From Anaerolineaceae bacterium (lineage in GTDB: Bacteria; Chloroflexota; Anaerolineae; Anaerolineales; Anaerolineaceae), in NCBI GenBank assembly GCA_030620065.1, contig JAUXFJ010000087.1, positions 1-6,807 on the forward strand: a DNA stretch of 6,807 nt. Reading direction: 5' to 3'. The notes beneath the pieces were generated by a model that saw nothing but the letters and a program-made list of their open reading frames with translations, had not been told where the DNA came from and made no database searches. Positions 1-5,773 of the stretch are shown in pieces. How positions within the stretch are numbered: the stretch's first letter is position 1; each line of letters begins with the position of its first letter. The translations under genes and the position numbers were made by a program.

Positions 1-529
1 CATCTGTTTGAATGCCTGCTTTATTGGCAGCTACAGGATCGGCATCGGGGTCGATGAACTCAAAATCGAAATTACCATTTGAATTAGCTTTATAGTTCTG
101 CAAGGTTGTCCGAGCGACCTCTGATGATATCCTGGACGTGAAGAAGGCTTGTGCAAAAACAGGGCTTGGTAAGGATTTGAGCGTGTCCAAGGTTTCTGAA
201 GCCAGTGTATTCTGTTTATCTTCAGTCAAATCCCAGCGAACAGTGTTGTTAATACTTAATAAATTGACAACGATCAGGATTCCCAGGGTAGCTATTATCA
301 TAACCAATGAATTGGAGCCATACTTCGCTTGACGTCCGGTGAGGAACTTGCGTACAGCTTCTGGCTTCATAAACATAAACGCTGCCAGACCCAGCACAGT
401 TATGGCCAGGCTTATCTGCACAGGCAGGGAAAATTCACCCAGGATGATTCCAAGAGCGATAGTAACGGTAGCAGCAACTCCTGCTACATATAGACCAATA
501 ACTGCGTACATGCGTAATTTAGTTTTCAT
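1..529 (-). CDS. GldG-like ABC transporter auxiliary protein, N-terminal part (runs off left edge)
   Basis: An open frame starts at ATG 529-527 and stays open to the window edge, giving 176 residues with no stop. It begins MKTKLRMYAV and has three likely membrane segments at about residues 8-31, 37-54 and 74-93. These are followed by an extracytoplasmic stretch starting R-W-D-L-T-E-D-K-Q-N-T-L, with L-K-S-L-P-S-P-V about 10 residues further on, which is the usual opening of the GldG-type auxiliary domain (a DLT..K..TLS-like motif before a predicted soluble domain). Such proteins sit beside GldA/GldF-type ATPase and permease subunits; in gliding Bacteroidetes the trio is linked to motility, but elsewhere the substrate is unknown. 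The start codon shares one base with the permease stop (TAATG), which indicates translational coupling. The C-terminal part lies outside the window. Family assignment is fairly firm; substrate is not known. Confidence 0.8.
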   Translation of the reverse strand, partial: MKTKLRMYAVIGLYVAGVAATVTIALGIILGEFSLPVQISLAITVLGLAAFMFMKPEAVRKFLTGRQAKYGSNSLVMIIATLGILIVVNLLSINNTVRWDLTEDKQNTLASETLDTLKSLPSPVFAQAFFTSRISSEVARTTLQNYKANSNGNFDFEFIDPDADPVAANKAGIQTD

Positions 530-1266
530 TATCGCCACCTTCGGGCTTCAACAGCACGTGTACCCAGGAAAAGTGCTAACACAGTCATGCTGAGGTAATA
601 AATGATGTCTTTCAGATCAACAATCCCATATCTGAACGTTTCGTAATAATGGTCAGTGATGCTTAAGTGTCTGAGCAGGTCTGCCCCTACACCCTGCATA
701 AGCTGAGCTGGAGCAGAAATTATCCAGAGGATAATGAGAACACCTAAAGAAGCAAGCAAGGCAGCAATTTGATTCTTGAAAAGCGAGGAGAGAAGGATTC
801 CGATAGCTGTCATGGCTGCAGTAAGAAGACTGAGTCCAAGGTAATTGGCAGTCAGGAGAGATTGGTCGATGCCTGGGTCTACCATGAAGTTGAGTACGAA
901 AGGGTATATCCAGGTCAGCGCTATGATCGTGCGGAAGAAGAGGTAAGTTCCCAGCCATTTCCCTGCAATTAACTCCCAATCACGAACTGGCGCTGTCATG
1001 ATCAATTCGAGCGTTCCTGTGCGATTTTCATCTGAGATGGTACGCATAGTTAGAACTGGCACTGCAAGAAAGAGTAGGGGGAAGATAAGAATGTCAAGAA
1101 TGTTGCGTATATCAGGAACGAACTGCTGCGTTTGCACAGCAAAATCGATCTGTAGCCAGAAGAATATGCCTAAGGTCAGGAAGGTGACCACGCCAATGAC
1201 ATATGCAATTGGGCTATGATAGAAAGATATATATTCTTTTTTTGCGATTATCCACATGTTACGCAT
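529..1266 (-). CDS. ABC-2 type transporter permease, GldF-like
   Basis: This 245-residue integral membrane protein has about six hydrophobic segments (near residues 20-38, 58-74, 105-128, 140-162, 167-188 and 220-238). The N-terminus has the GldF-like pattern K-K-E-Y-x-S-F-Y-x-S-P-I-A-Y. After the second segment comes M-R-T-I-S-D-E-N-R-T-G-T-L-E-L-I-M-T-A-P, the cytoplasmic signature of ABC-2 permeases that couples to the ATPase. It should form the channel with the ATPase encoded just upstream. The start is supported by GAGGG (1276-1280) nine bases before the ATG, lying inside the last codons of the ATPase gene; only two bases separate that stop from this start. The stop overlaps the next gene's start by one base. 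Length is normal for the family. The transported substrate cannot be read from the sequence. Confidence 0.9.
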   Translation of the reverse strand: MRNMWIIAKKEYISFYHSPIAYVIGVVTFLTLGIFFWLQIDFAVQTQQFVPDIRNILDILIFPLLFLAVPVLTMRTISDENRTGTLELIMTAPVRDWELIAGKWLGTYLFFRTIIALTWIYPFVLNFMVDPGIDQSLLTANYLGLSLLTAAMTAIGILLSSLFKNQIAALLASLGVLIILWIISAPAQLMQGVGADLLRHLSITDHYYETFRYGIVDLKDIIYYLSMTVLALFLGTRAVEARRWR

Positions 1267-1268
1267 AG

Positions 1269-2273
1269 TTATTTACCCTCTTTTTTTATTTTTTTGTTTA
1301 TCCCAGCTGGTTCTTCTGCAAGAAACTCATCTTTAACCTCGCTTGGTGACAATGCTTGGGGTTCCTCACGAGTTAATTGCAGGAAGATATCTTCAAGGTT
1401 AACACTTTCAGATGAGAGCTCCAAAAGATCGAATCGGGCTTTGATAAGTGCTTTTGCCACTAAGGGGCGCAGATCCTTATCAGTAGGATTCTCGAATTGA
1501 ATAGCATCATTGTCAGTTAACTTGACGGAAAGAATACCAGGAATTTTATTAATTATAGCTATAGCCGGGGTAGTTTCTCCAGCAATGCGGACTGTGACCC
1601 GTCTTGAACCAACCATGCGGGTTTGCAGGTGTTCAGGCGTATCTTCGGCGACTATGTGACCTTTATTGATGATCATGACGCGATCGCATACCTGCTGGGC
1701 TTCAGAGAGAATGTGTGTTGAAAGTAAAACAGTTTTCTCTTTACCGATCTCCTGAATGAGTTTGCGAACTTCAATGATCTGTGCAGGGTCAAGCCCTATC
1801 GTGGGTTCATCCAGAATCAGGACCTCTGGTTGATGGATAAGTGCTTGGGCTAATCCTACGCGTTGGCGCATGCCCTTGGATAACTTACTGATAAAACTTT
1901 CTGAACGTTCGACCATACCAACTTGTTCAAGGACTATATCCACCTTTTCTTCGACATCGGATACATGGCGAAGCTCGGCCATGAATTTTAGATAATCGAA
2001 AACGCGCATGTCTTGATAAAGAGGGACGGTCTCAGGAAGGTACCCAACTAGCTTTCTTACCTCCAGGGATTGATCAATAACATCAAAGCCACCAACGCTT
2101 GCTTTCCCGGATGTGGGGGGCATATAACCGGTTAATATACGCATAGTGGTTGTTTTCCCGGCACCGTTGGGTCCCAGAAAACCAAGGATTTCCCCCTTTT
2201 TCGCATTGAAAGTTAAATTATCTACTGCACAATTGACACCATAATACTTTGTTAAGCCTGAAACATTTATCAT
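1269..2273 (-). CDS. ABC transporter ATP-binding protein, GldA-like (ABC-2 type)
   Basis: This 334-residue ATPase powers the membrane subunits encoded downstream. Visible motifs are Walker A GPNGAGKT (residues 34-41), the Q-loop region G-Y-L-P-E-T (77-82, with Glu where many ABC proteins have Gln, as is common in the GldA/CcmA-like group), signature LSKGMRQR (131-138), Walker B VLILDEP (151-157), D-loop GLD (160-162) and the switch His in STH (185-187). After about residue 215 comes a DUF4162-like accessory domain, and the last 25 or so residues are a charged tail. The ATG at 2273 is preceded by AGGAG (2280-2284) with six bases of spacing. It is the first gene of the operon with permease and GldG-like genes. 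A possible leader ORF ends in an ATGA overlap with this start. Function as an ABC-2 ATPase is certain; the substrate is unknown. Confidence 0.95.
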   Translation of the reverse strand: MINVSGLTKYYGVNCAVDNLTFNAKKGEILGFLGPNGAGKTTTMRILTGYMPPTSGKASVGGFDVIDQSLEVRKLVGYLPETVPLYQDMRVFDYLKFMAELRHVSDVEEKVDIVLEQVGMVERSESFISKLSKGMRQRVGLAQALIHQPEVLILDEPTIGLDPAQIIEVRKLIQEIGKEKTVLLSTHILSEAQQVCDRVMIINKGHIVAEDTPEHLQTRMVGSRRVTVRIAGETTPAIAIINKIPGILSVKLTDNDAIQFENPTDKDLRPLVAKALIKARFDLLELSSESVNLEDIFLQLTREEPQALSPSEVKDEFLAEEPAGINKKIKKEGK

Positions 2274-2320
2274 AAGGTTCTCCTAAGAGAATTTTTGAGA
2301 ATACGGAAGTAATCACCCAT
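2270..2320 (-). CDS. possible 16-codon leader ORF before the ABC operon
   Basis: On the minus strand an ATG at 2320-2318 opens a short frame reading MGDYFRILKNSLRRTL, whose TGA stop (2272-2270) overlaps the ATPase start in an ATGA arrangement typical of translational coupling. The frame contains the ATPase ribosome binding site, read as tandem AGG-AGA arginine codons. Against it, the only purine-rich stretch upstream (GGAG, 2325-2322) is a single base from the ATG, which is too close for a normal ribosome binding site, and the predicted transcript start is also near 2324, so it would be almost leaderless. It may be a real upstream ORF or chance; the sequence does not decide. Confidence 0.25.
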   Translation of the reverse strand: MGDYFRILKNSLRRTL

Positions 2321-2329
2321 TCTCCAATA

Positions 2330-2359
2330 TATATACATGATTGTGGGGTAAAAAGTCAA
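2330..2359 (-). promoter_or_regulatory. putative promoter of the ABC transporter operon
   Basis: Read on the minus strand, a -35-like TTGACT (2359-2354) is followed after 17-18 bases by GTATAT or TATATA (about 2336-2330), preceded by ATG. This sigma-70-like pair would start transcription near 2324, leaving a leader of about 50 bases before the ATPase ATG. It is the best match in the intergenic region for this direction. The call rests on motif match and position only. Confidence 0.5.
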
Positions 2360-2609
2360 GTTATTAGTAAAATTCTAACAGTACGTTAATATAATAGAAT
2401 GTTTTCTCAATACTGAATACAAAGTTACAGTAATCTGAAAACCCTCGCTCCAAATACTTACTAAACAACACAACAATTTCATTCCTTGAATAATAAAATT
2501 AGGGCATATTTTAAACTGACATTCGTCCCAAGTTTGTTTTATTTGTCAAGAGTTTGAAAGCAAGAAAATTCAATGATTTGGTATCCGAAGTGGCGTATAA
2601 ATAGATGGT

Positions 2610-2638
2610 TTGACCATATTGTAAATCAAAGGTAAAAT
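2610..2638 (+). promoter_or_regulatory. putative promoter of the DUF2029-like gene
   Basis: TTGACC (2610-2615) and TAAAAT (2633-2638) are separated by exactly 17 bases, and each differs from the sigma-70-type consensus at one position. Transcription would begin near 2645, giving a leader of about 44 bases before the GTG start at 2689. It is among the best promoter matches in the window. Confidence 0.55.
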
Positions 2639-2688
2639 TTGCAAAGTCATATTTATTTCCAGCTTAGTAAAAGAATGATGGGAAAATA

Positions 2689-3909
2689 GTGCATCGAAAA
2701 AGTATTACTCCTTATCTATTGACAATAGTGATAGTCATCGCGCTTATTGGGTTAACGATAGGAAATTTCTATTTATCAGAAAAGGTCCATGTTCGTGATG
2801 AATTTGCTGGCAGATGGATGGCCGCGGGTCTATGGTTGAATGAAGGACTATCGCCGTATAGTGATGAGGTTACTGTTCAAGCACAAAGCATTCTCGAAAA
2901 ACGAGGTTATGACACACGGTCTGTAAATGATGTTCGTTTTATCGAGCCAGCCTATAATTTGATGTTGTATTTGCCCTTAAGCTTCTTAAGTTTTAATACA
3001 GCGAGGGCGATTTGGCTTACATTGATTGAGCTTGCAATCGGGGCAAGTATCTTTTTCAGTATTAAATTAATTGGTTGGAAACTTCGTCCAGTTGAGATGA
3101 TCTTGCTTATTGTTTTTTCTTTGTTATGGTACCCAGGTCTAAAAAGCATCCTTTTTGGCAGTCCTACACCTATAAATATCTTTATAATCATATTGGCAAT
3201 CTATCTTCTTCTGAATAAGCAGGACACTCCAGCAGGATTTTTACTTGCATCAGTTTTCATCTCAATCGAGATTAGTTTGCTGTTGACGATATATTTGATT
3301 GTCTGGAGTCTTTCTCAAAAGCGTTTAGGTGTACTCTGGTCATTTCTGGCTGGCCTAGCTTTTCTAGGCGTCATTTCGCTGATTCTTTTTCCAGGATGGC
3401 TCGCTGAGTGGTTTAGAGTATTCCTCATCGTCAATCCTGGGTTTTCGTGGATCAATACGCCGCTAATGAGGATTGCAAAAGCTCTACCGGGTATTGAAAC
3501 ATTGCTGCTATATGTTCTCCATATTGGTGTTTTCTTATATATGCTTTATGAATGGTTCACTGTCTTGGGTAAGACGGGAAAACCCTTCGTATGGAAGACA
3601 TTATTAACGCTATTGCTTATTTATCTCTTCAATACTCGTTCTCAAGCAGCCTATCTAGCTATACTTCTTCCAGCGTTATTCCTGATATTCCGATTCTGGT
3701 CGCAACGCTGGCGTATTTTTGGTAAAATCGCGATGTGGGTAGTGATTCTTGCCTTTGGTATTGGGTATTGGTTCGTGTTCTTTGAAAAAGGCGGCTGGTT
3801 CTTACCGGATCCATCAGTGATCATTCTTTTGCTTCCTCTCGTTGTTTTTATAGGTTTGAATTGGATTCGATGGTGGGCATTAAGTCTGCCTGATCTGTTA
3901 TATAAATAA
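2689..3909 (+). CDS. polytopic membrane protein, DUF2029/GT87-like putative glycosyltransferase
   Basis: This 406-residue protein is very hydrophobic, with about eleven or twelve membrane segments (first at residues 8-29, last near 374-395). The first long loop, residues 30-88, reads R-D-E-F-A-G-R-W-M-A-A-G and then G-L-S-P-Y-S-D-E, matching the acidic residue and the G-x-x-P-Y element of DUF2029/GT87 proteins, which use polyprenyl-phosphate sugars to build lipid-linked glycans. Later it departs from the usual pattern: the common G-Q-x-N element appears as F-G-S-P-T-P-I-N, and the usual K-P after the next segment is I-E-I-S. The start is GTG 2689, the first possible start after an in-frame TAA at 2668; its ribosome binding site is weak (GATGGG at 2677-2682). 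It appears monocistronic. The assignment is moderate; acceptor and sugar are unknown, and loss of activity is possible. Confidence 0.6.
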   Translation: MHRKSITPYLLTIVIVIALIGLTIGNFYLSEKVHVRDEFAGRWMAAGLWLNEGLSPYSDEVTVQAQSILEKRGYDTRSVNDVRFIEPAYNLMLYLPLSFLSFNTARAIWLTLIELAIGASIFFSIKLIGWKLRPVEMILLIVFSLLWYPGLKSILFGSPTPINIFIIILAIYLLLNKQDTPAGFLLASVFISIEISLLLTIYLIVWSLSQKRLGVLWSFLAGLAFLGVISLILFPGWLAEWFRVFLIVNPGFSWINTPLMRIAKALPGIETLLLYVLHIGVFLYMLYEWFTVLGKTGKPFVWKTLLTLLLIYLFNTRSQAAYLAILLPALFLIFRFWSQRWRIFGKIAMWVVILAFGIGYWFVFFEKGGWFLPDPSVIILLLPLVVFIGLNWIRWWALSLPDLLYK

Positions 3910-3937
3910 TAAAAATTTATGTGAACATGCTTTGTTA

Positions 3938-3946
3938 TGCTATACT
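3938..3946 (+). promoter_or_regulatory. putative extended -10 promoter of the phosphofructokinase gene
   Basis: TGC followed by TATACT (3938-3946) forms an extended -10 element; TATACT differs from consensus at one base. No good -35 is present at the expected distance (TATGTG near 3918), as is common for extended -10 promoters. Transcription would start near 3952, leaving a leader of about 55 bases that carries a short perfect dyad and the ribosome binding site. Confidence 0.5.
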
Positions 3947-3964
3947 CTTTGGGGTTTGAAATTT

Positions 3965-3979
3965 TATAGATCATCTATA
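3965..3979. repeat. 15-bp perfect dyad in the phosphofructokinase leader
   Basis: TATAGAT and ATCTATA flank a single central C, giving a perfect 7+1+7 inverted repeat. It lies between the proposed transcript start and the ribosome binding site, where a dimeric regulator could bind as an operator. The one-base centre makes an RNA hairpin unlikely. The sequence is AT-rich, so chance is possible. Confidence 0.35.
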
Positions 3980-3994
3980 TGAATGTGTTGGTTT

Positions 3995-4000
3995 GAGGAG
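3995..4000 (+). promoter_or_regulatory. ribosome binding site that sets the phosphofructokinase start
   Basis: GAGGAG, followed by seven bases and ATG at 4008, is a strong Shine-Dalgarno sequence. It rules out the in-frame TTG at 3993, which would overlap this site and has no site of its own. Confidence 0.85.
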
Positions 4001-4007
4001 AGTTTTT

Positions 4008-5180
4008 ATGAAGAAGAAAAGACTTGCTATATTAACAGGTGGAGGAGATGTTCCTGGTCTGAACTCTGCTATCAAAGCGGTAGTGCTTAACGCATTAGAA
4101 TCCGATTATGAAGTGCTGGGGATTAGACGCGGGTGGGGCGGCTTACTGTGGTACGACTTGGATGATCCCACTACATATGACTATTACGTGAAGCTTTTAG
4201 GAATTGAAGACGTCCGGCGTATTGATAGGACTGGCGGAACATTCTTGCATACCTCGCGAACCAACCCGCGCAAAGTGCGTGCTGATGATGTGCCAGAATT
4301 TTTAAAAGACTCTGGTTATGGAAAGCGGATCTCGGAAGATGGAACAATAGATTTCACAGACTATATCATCAAAGTCATTGAACATCTGGAGATAGATGCA
4401 CTGATACCTATTGGTGGTGACGATACGTTGAGTTATGCTGTCCGTTTAAGTGATGAAGGTTTCCCAGTTGTTGCAATCCCCAAAACAATGGATAATGATG
4501 TCTTTGGGACCGATTATTGTATTGGCTTTTCAACGGCGATAACCCGTACATGCAATATGATAACGGATATGCGCACCTCAATCGGCTCTCACGAACGCAT
4601 CGGTATCATAGAGCTATTTGGGCGTAATTCCGGTGAGACAAGTTTAATTAGTGCCTATCTTGCTGATGTCGACAGAGCAATCATTTCAGAGGTTCCGTTC
4701 AATTTTGAAAAATTGGCGAACTATCTACTTGAAGACAAATGCAATAATCCTTCTAATTATGCTATCATGACAATTTCGGAAGGCTCTTATCCAGAAGGGG
4801 GGGAGATCATTGAAACTGGTCCGAAAGATGCGTATGGGCACCGAAAGTTAGGCGGTATTGGCGAAATTGTAGCGGAGGAGATTAGGAGGCTAACTGGTCA
4901 GAACTTCATCTACCAAAAATTTTCTTATCTGATGCGTTGTGGCGCGCCAGATTCCCTTGATCGAATGGTAGCTATGTCCTATGGCAGCTTAGCTTTGCAG
5001 TTAATCCGCAAAGGAGATTTTGGAAAAATGGTTGCTTTACAAGAAGGTAAATATACAACTGTTCCTTTAGACTACATTCTAACTGGCAAGAAATACGCGA
5101 ATGTGGAAGCATATTATGATGCAGAAAATTACCGGCCAAAGGTCAAAAACTTCATGGGCGTTCCGATGTTCTTGACCTAA
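4008..5180 (+). CDS. pfp: 6-phosphofructokinase, predicted pyrophosphate-dependent
   Basis: This 390-residue enzyme phosphorylates fructose 6-phosphate to fructose 1,6-bisphosphate in cytosolic glycolysis. Motifs in order are the nucleotide/phosphate loop GGGDVPG (residues 11-17), GGDD (136-139), catalytic PKTMDND (158-164), E-L-F-G-R (202-206, usually x-M-G-R), I-S-E-G (256-259) and Y-L-M-R-C-G (307-312, usually H-I-Q-R-G-G). Known structure-function work on the family assigns ATP use to Gly at the second positions of GGDG and PGTIDND; Asp and Lys at these places, as seen here, mark pyrophosphate users, whose reaction is reversible. Length and sequence style fit the short PFK_mixed (group III) branch rather than the 550-residue Pfp. 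The ATG at 4008 is chosen over a TTG at 3993 because of its strong ribosome binding site. It has its own promoter and terminator and seems monocistronic. Phosphofructokinase identity is secure; the donor is inferred from residues. Confidence 0.92.
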   Translation: MKKKRLAILTGGGDVPGLNSAIKAVVLNALESDYEVLGIRRGWGGLLWYDLDDPTTYDYYVKLLGIEDVRRIDRTGGTFLHTSRTNPRKVRADDVPEFLKDSGYGKRISEDGTIDFTDYIIKVIEHLEIDALIPIGGDDTLSYAVRLSDEGFPVVAIPKTMDNDVFGTDYCIGFSTAITRTCNMITDMRTSIGSHERIGIIELFGRNSGETSLISAYLADVDRAIISEVPFNFEKLANYLLEDKCNNPSNYAIMTISEGSYPEGGEIIETGPKDAYGHRKLGGIGEIVAEEIRRLTGQNFIYQKFSYLMRCGAPDSLDRMVAMSYGSLALQLIRKGDFGKMVALQEGKYTTVPLDYILTGKKYANVEAYYDAENYRPKVKNFMGVPMFLT

Positions 5181-5204
5181 TTATATTTGGAAAAGTAGAT
5201 CGTA

Positions 5205-5259
5205 TCAGCTCATGAGGATGGATTAGTGTAAAATCCGCCCCATGAGCTGAGCTATTTTT
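5205..5259 (+). terminator. intrinsic terminator after the phosphofructokinase gene
   Basis: The left arm 5205-5217 (TCAGCTCATGAGG) pairs with the right arm 5238-5250 (CCCCATGAGCTGA) with one A-C mismatch. A second small stem GGAT/ATCC (5219-5223 region and 5233-5236) extends it around a loop of about nine bases. The hairpin is followed four bases later by TTTTT (5255-5259). The T-run touches the ribosome binding site of the next gene, so the element also lies in, or just before, the Nudix leader. Confidence 0.8.
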
Positions 5260-5263
5260 GGAG
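5260..5263 (+). promoter_or_regulatory. ribosome binding site that sets the Nudix start
   Basis: GGAG is followed after six bases by ATG at 5270. An in-frame TTG at 5258 overlaps this site and is therefore unlikely as the start. The site begins immediately after the T-run of the preceding terminator. Confidence 0.75.
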
Positions 5264-5269
5264 TTGGGC

Positions 5270-5773
5270 ATGGGAAGAAGCGAGCAGGGTATATCTCCGG
5301 ACAAATATCATATGATTCCGCGTGTGTTGATATTTGTTTTTAATGATCAGAGAAAAGTTCTTTTAATTAAAGGAGCTCCCACAAAGAAGATTTGGGCAGA
5401 GAAGTATAATGGCGTAGGCGGTCATGTTGAGCGAGGGGAGGATATCCTCTCTGCGGCGAAGAGAGAACTTAAAGAAGAAACCGGACTAGAAAGTTCCAGT
5501 ATGTTTTTTTGCGGTCAGGTCATGGTTGATGCAACCGTGACCACAGGTATTGCCTTATTCATTTTCAAAGCTAAGTATGAAGGGGGAGCGCTGGCCCCAT
5601 CTGCGGAAGGTGAATTGGAGTGGGTAAAACCTGAATCATTTAGGGAATTACCGCTCGTTGAGGATCTACGAACTATCATCCCGAAAGTATCCTCTATTCA
5701 AATGGGAGATCAGCCATTTTTCGCGAAATATGCATATACCGAAGATGATCAGCTGATAATTTCTTTTGCTTGA
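5270..5773 (+). CDS. Nudix hydrolase
   Basis: This 167-residue protein is expected to hydrolyse a nucleoside diphosphate linked to another moiety, using divalent metal, in the cytosol. The Nudix box is complete at residues 51-73: G, then five residues, E57, seven residues, R65-E66, E69-E70 and G72-L73, fitting GX5EX7REUXEEXGU. The preceding K-Y-N-G-V-G-G-H-V-E-R-G-E style resembles MutT/MTH1-like 8-oxo-dGTP diphosphatases, but substrate cannot be fixed from this alone. The ATG at 5270 is preferred over TTG 5258 for its ribosome binding site. It lies 89 bases after the phosphofructokinase stop with a terminator between; only a weak possible promoter (TTGACC 5172-5177, TAGATC 5196-5201) is visible. 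The 3' end overlaps the convergent rsmD end by 25 bases. Confidence 0.9.
   Translation: MGRSEQGISPDKYHMIPRVLIFVFNDQRKVLLIKGAPTKKIWAEKYNGVGGHVERGEDILSAAKRELKEETGLESSSMFFCGQVMVDATVTTGIALFIFKAKYEGGALAPSAEGELEWVKPESFRELPLVEDLRTIIPKVSSIQMGDQPFFAKYAYTEDDQLIISFA

Larger units (their letters stand above)
2274..2688. other. AT-rich divergent intergenic region
   Basis: These 415 bases separate the leftward ABC operon from the rightward membrane protein gene. The two ends carry the proposed promoters (2330-2359 minus, 2610-2638 plus). The middle, about 2360-2605, is AT-rich and contains no convincing gene, RNA fold or terminator. The only notable small frame, ATG 2573 to TAA 2635 (20 codons), lacks a ribosome binding site. 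Repeated ATTCTC/GAGAAT hexamers lie in the ABC leader at 2287-2302 and 2319-2324. Confidence 0.7.

Noticed and set aside
653..979. 108-residue minus-strand frame inside the permease gene
   Set aside because: It is an out-of-frame shadow of the well-supported GldF-like gene, with no family features.
2028..2045. Glu in place of Gln in the Q-loop of the ABC ATPase
   Set aside because: Y-L-P-E in this position is common in GldA-like and related ABC-2 ATPases, so it is not a defect.
2520..2549. Second minus-strand promoter with consensus TTGACA at 2549-2544
   Set aside because: No acceptable -10 lies 16-18 bases downstream (the bases there read ACGAAT).
2573..2635. 20-codon frame MIWYPKWRINRWFDHIVNQR
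   Set aside because: It has no ribosome binding site, overlaps the proposed promoter of the next gene, and matches nothing I recognise.
3993..4007. Five-residue N-terminal extension of the phosphofructokinase from TTG 3993
   Set aside because: The TTG lies against the strong GAGGAG site that serves ATG 4008 and has no ribosome binding site of its own.
5258..5269. TTG 5258 as start of the Nudix protein
   Set aside because: It overlaps the terminator T-run and the GGAG site; ATG 5270 has correct spacing.
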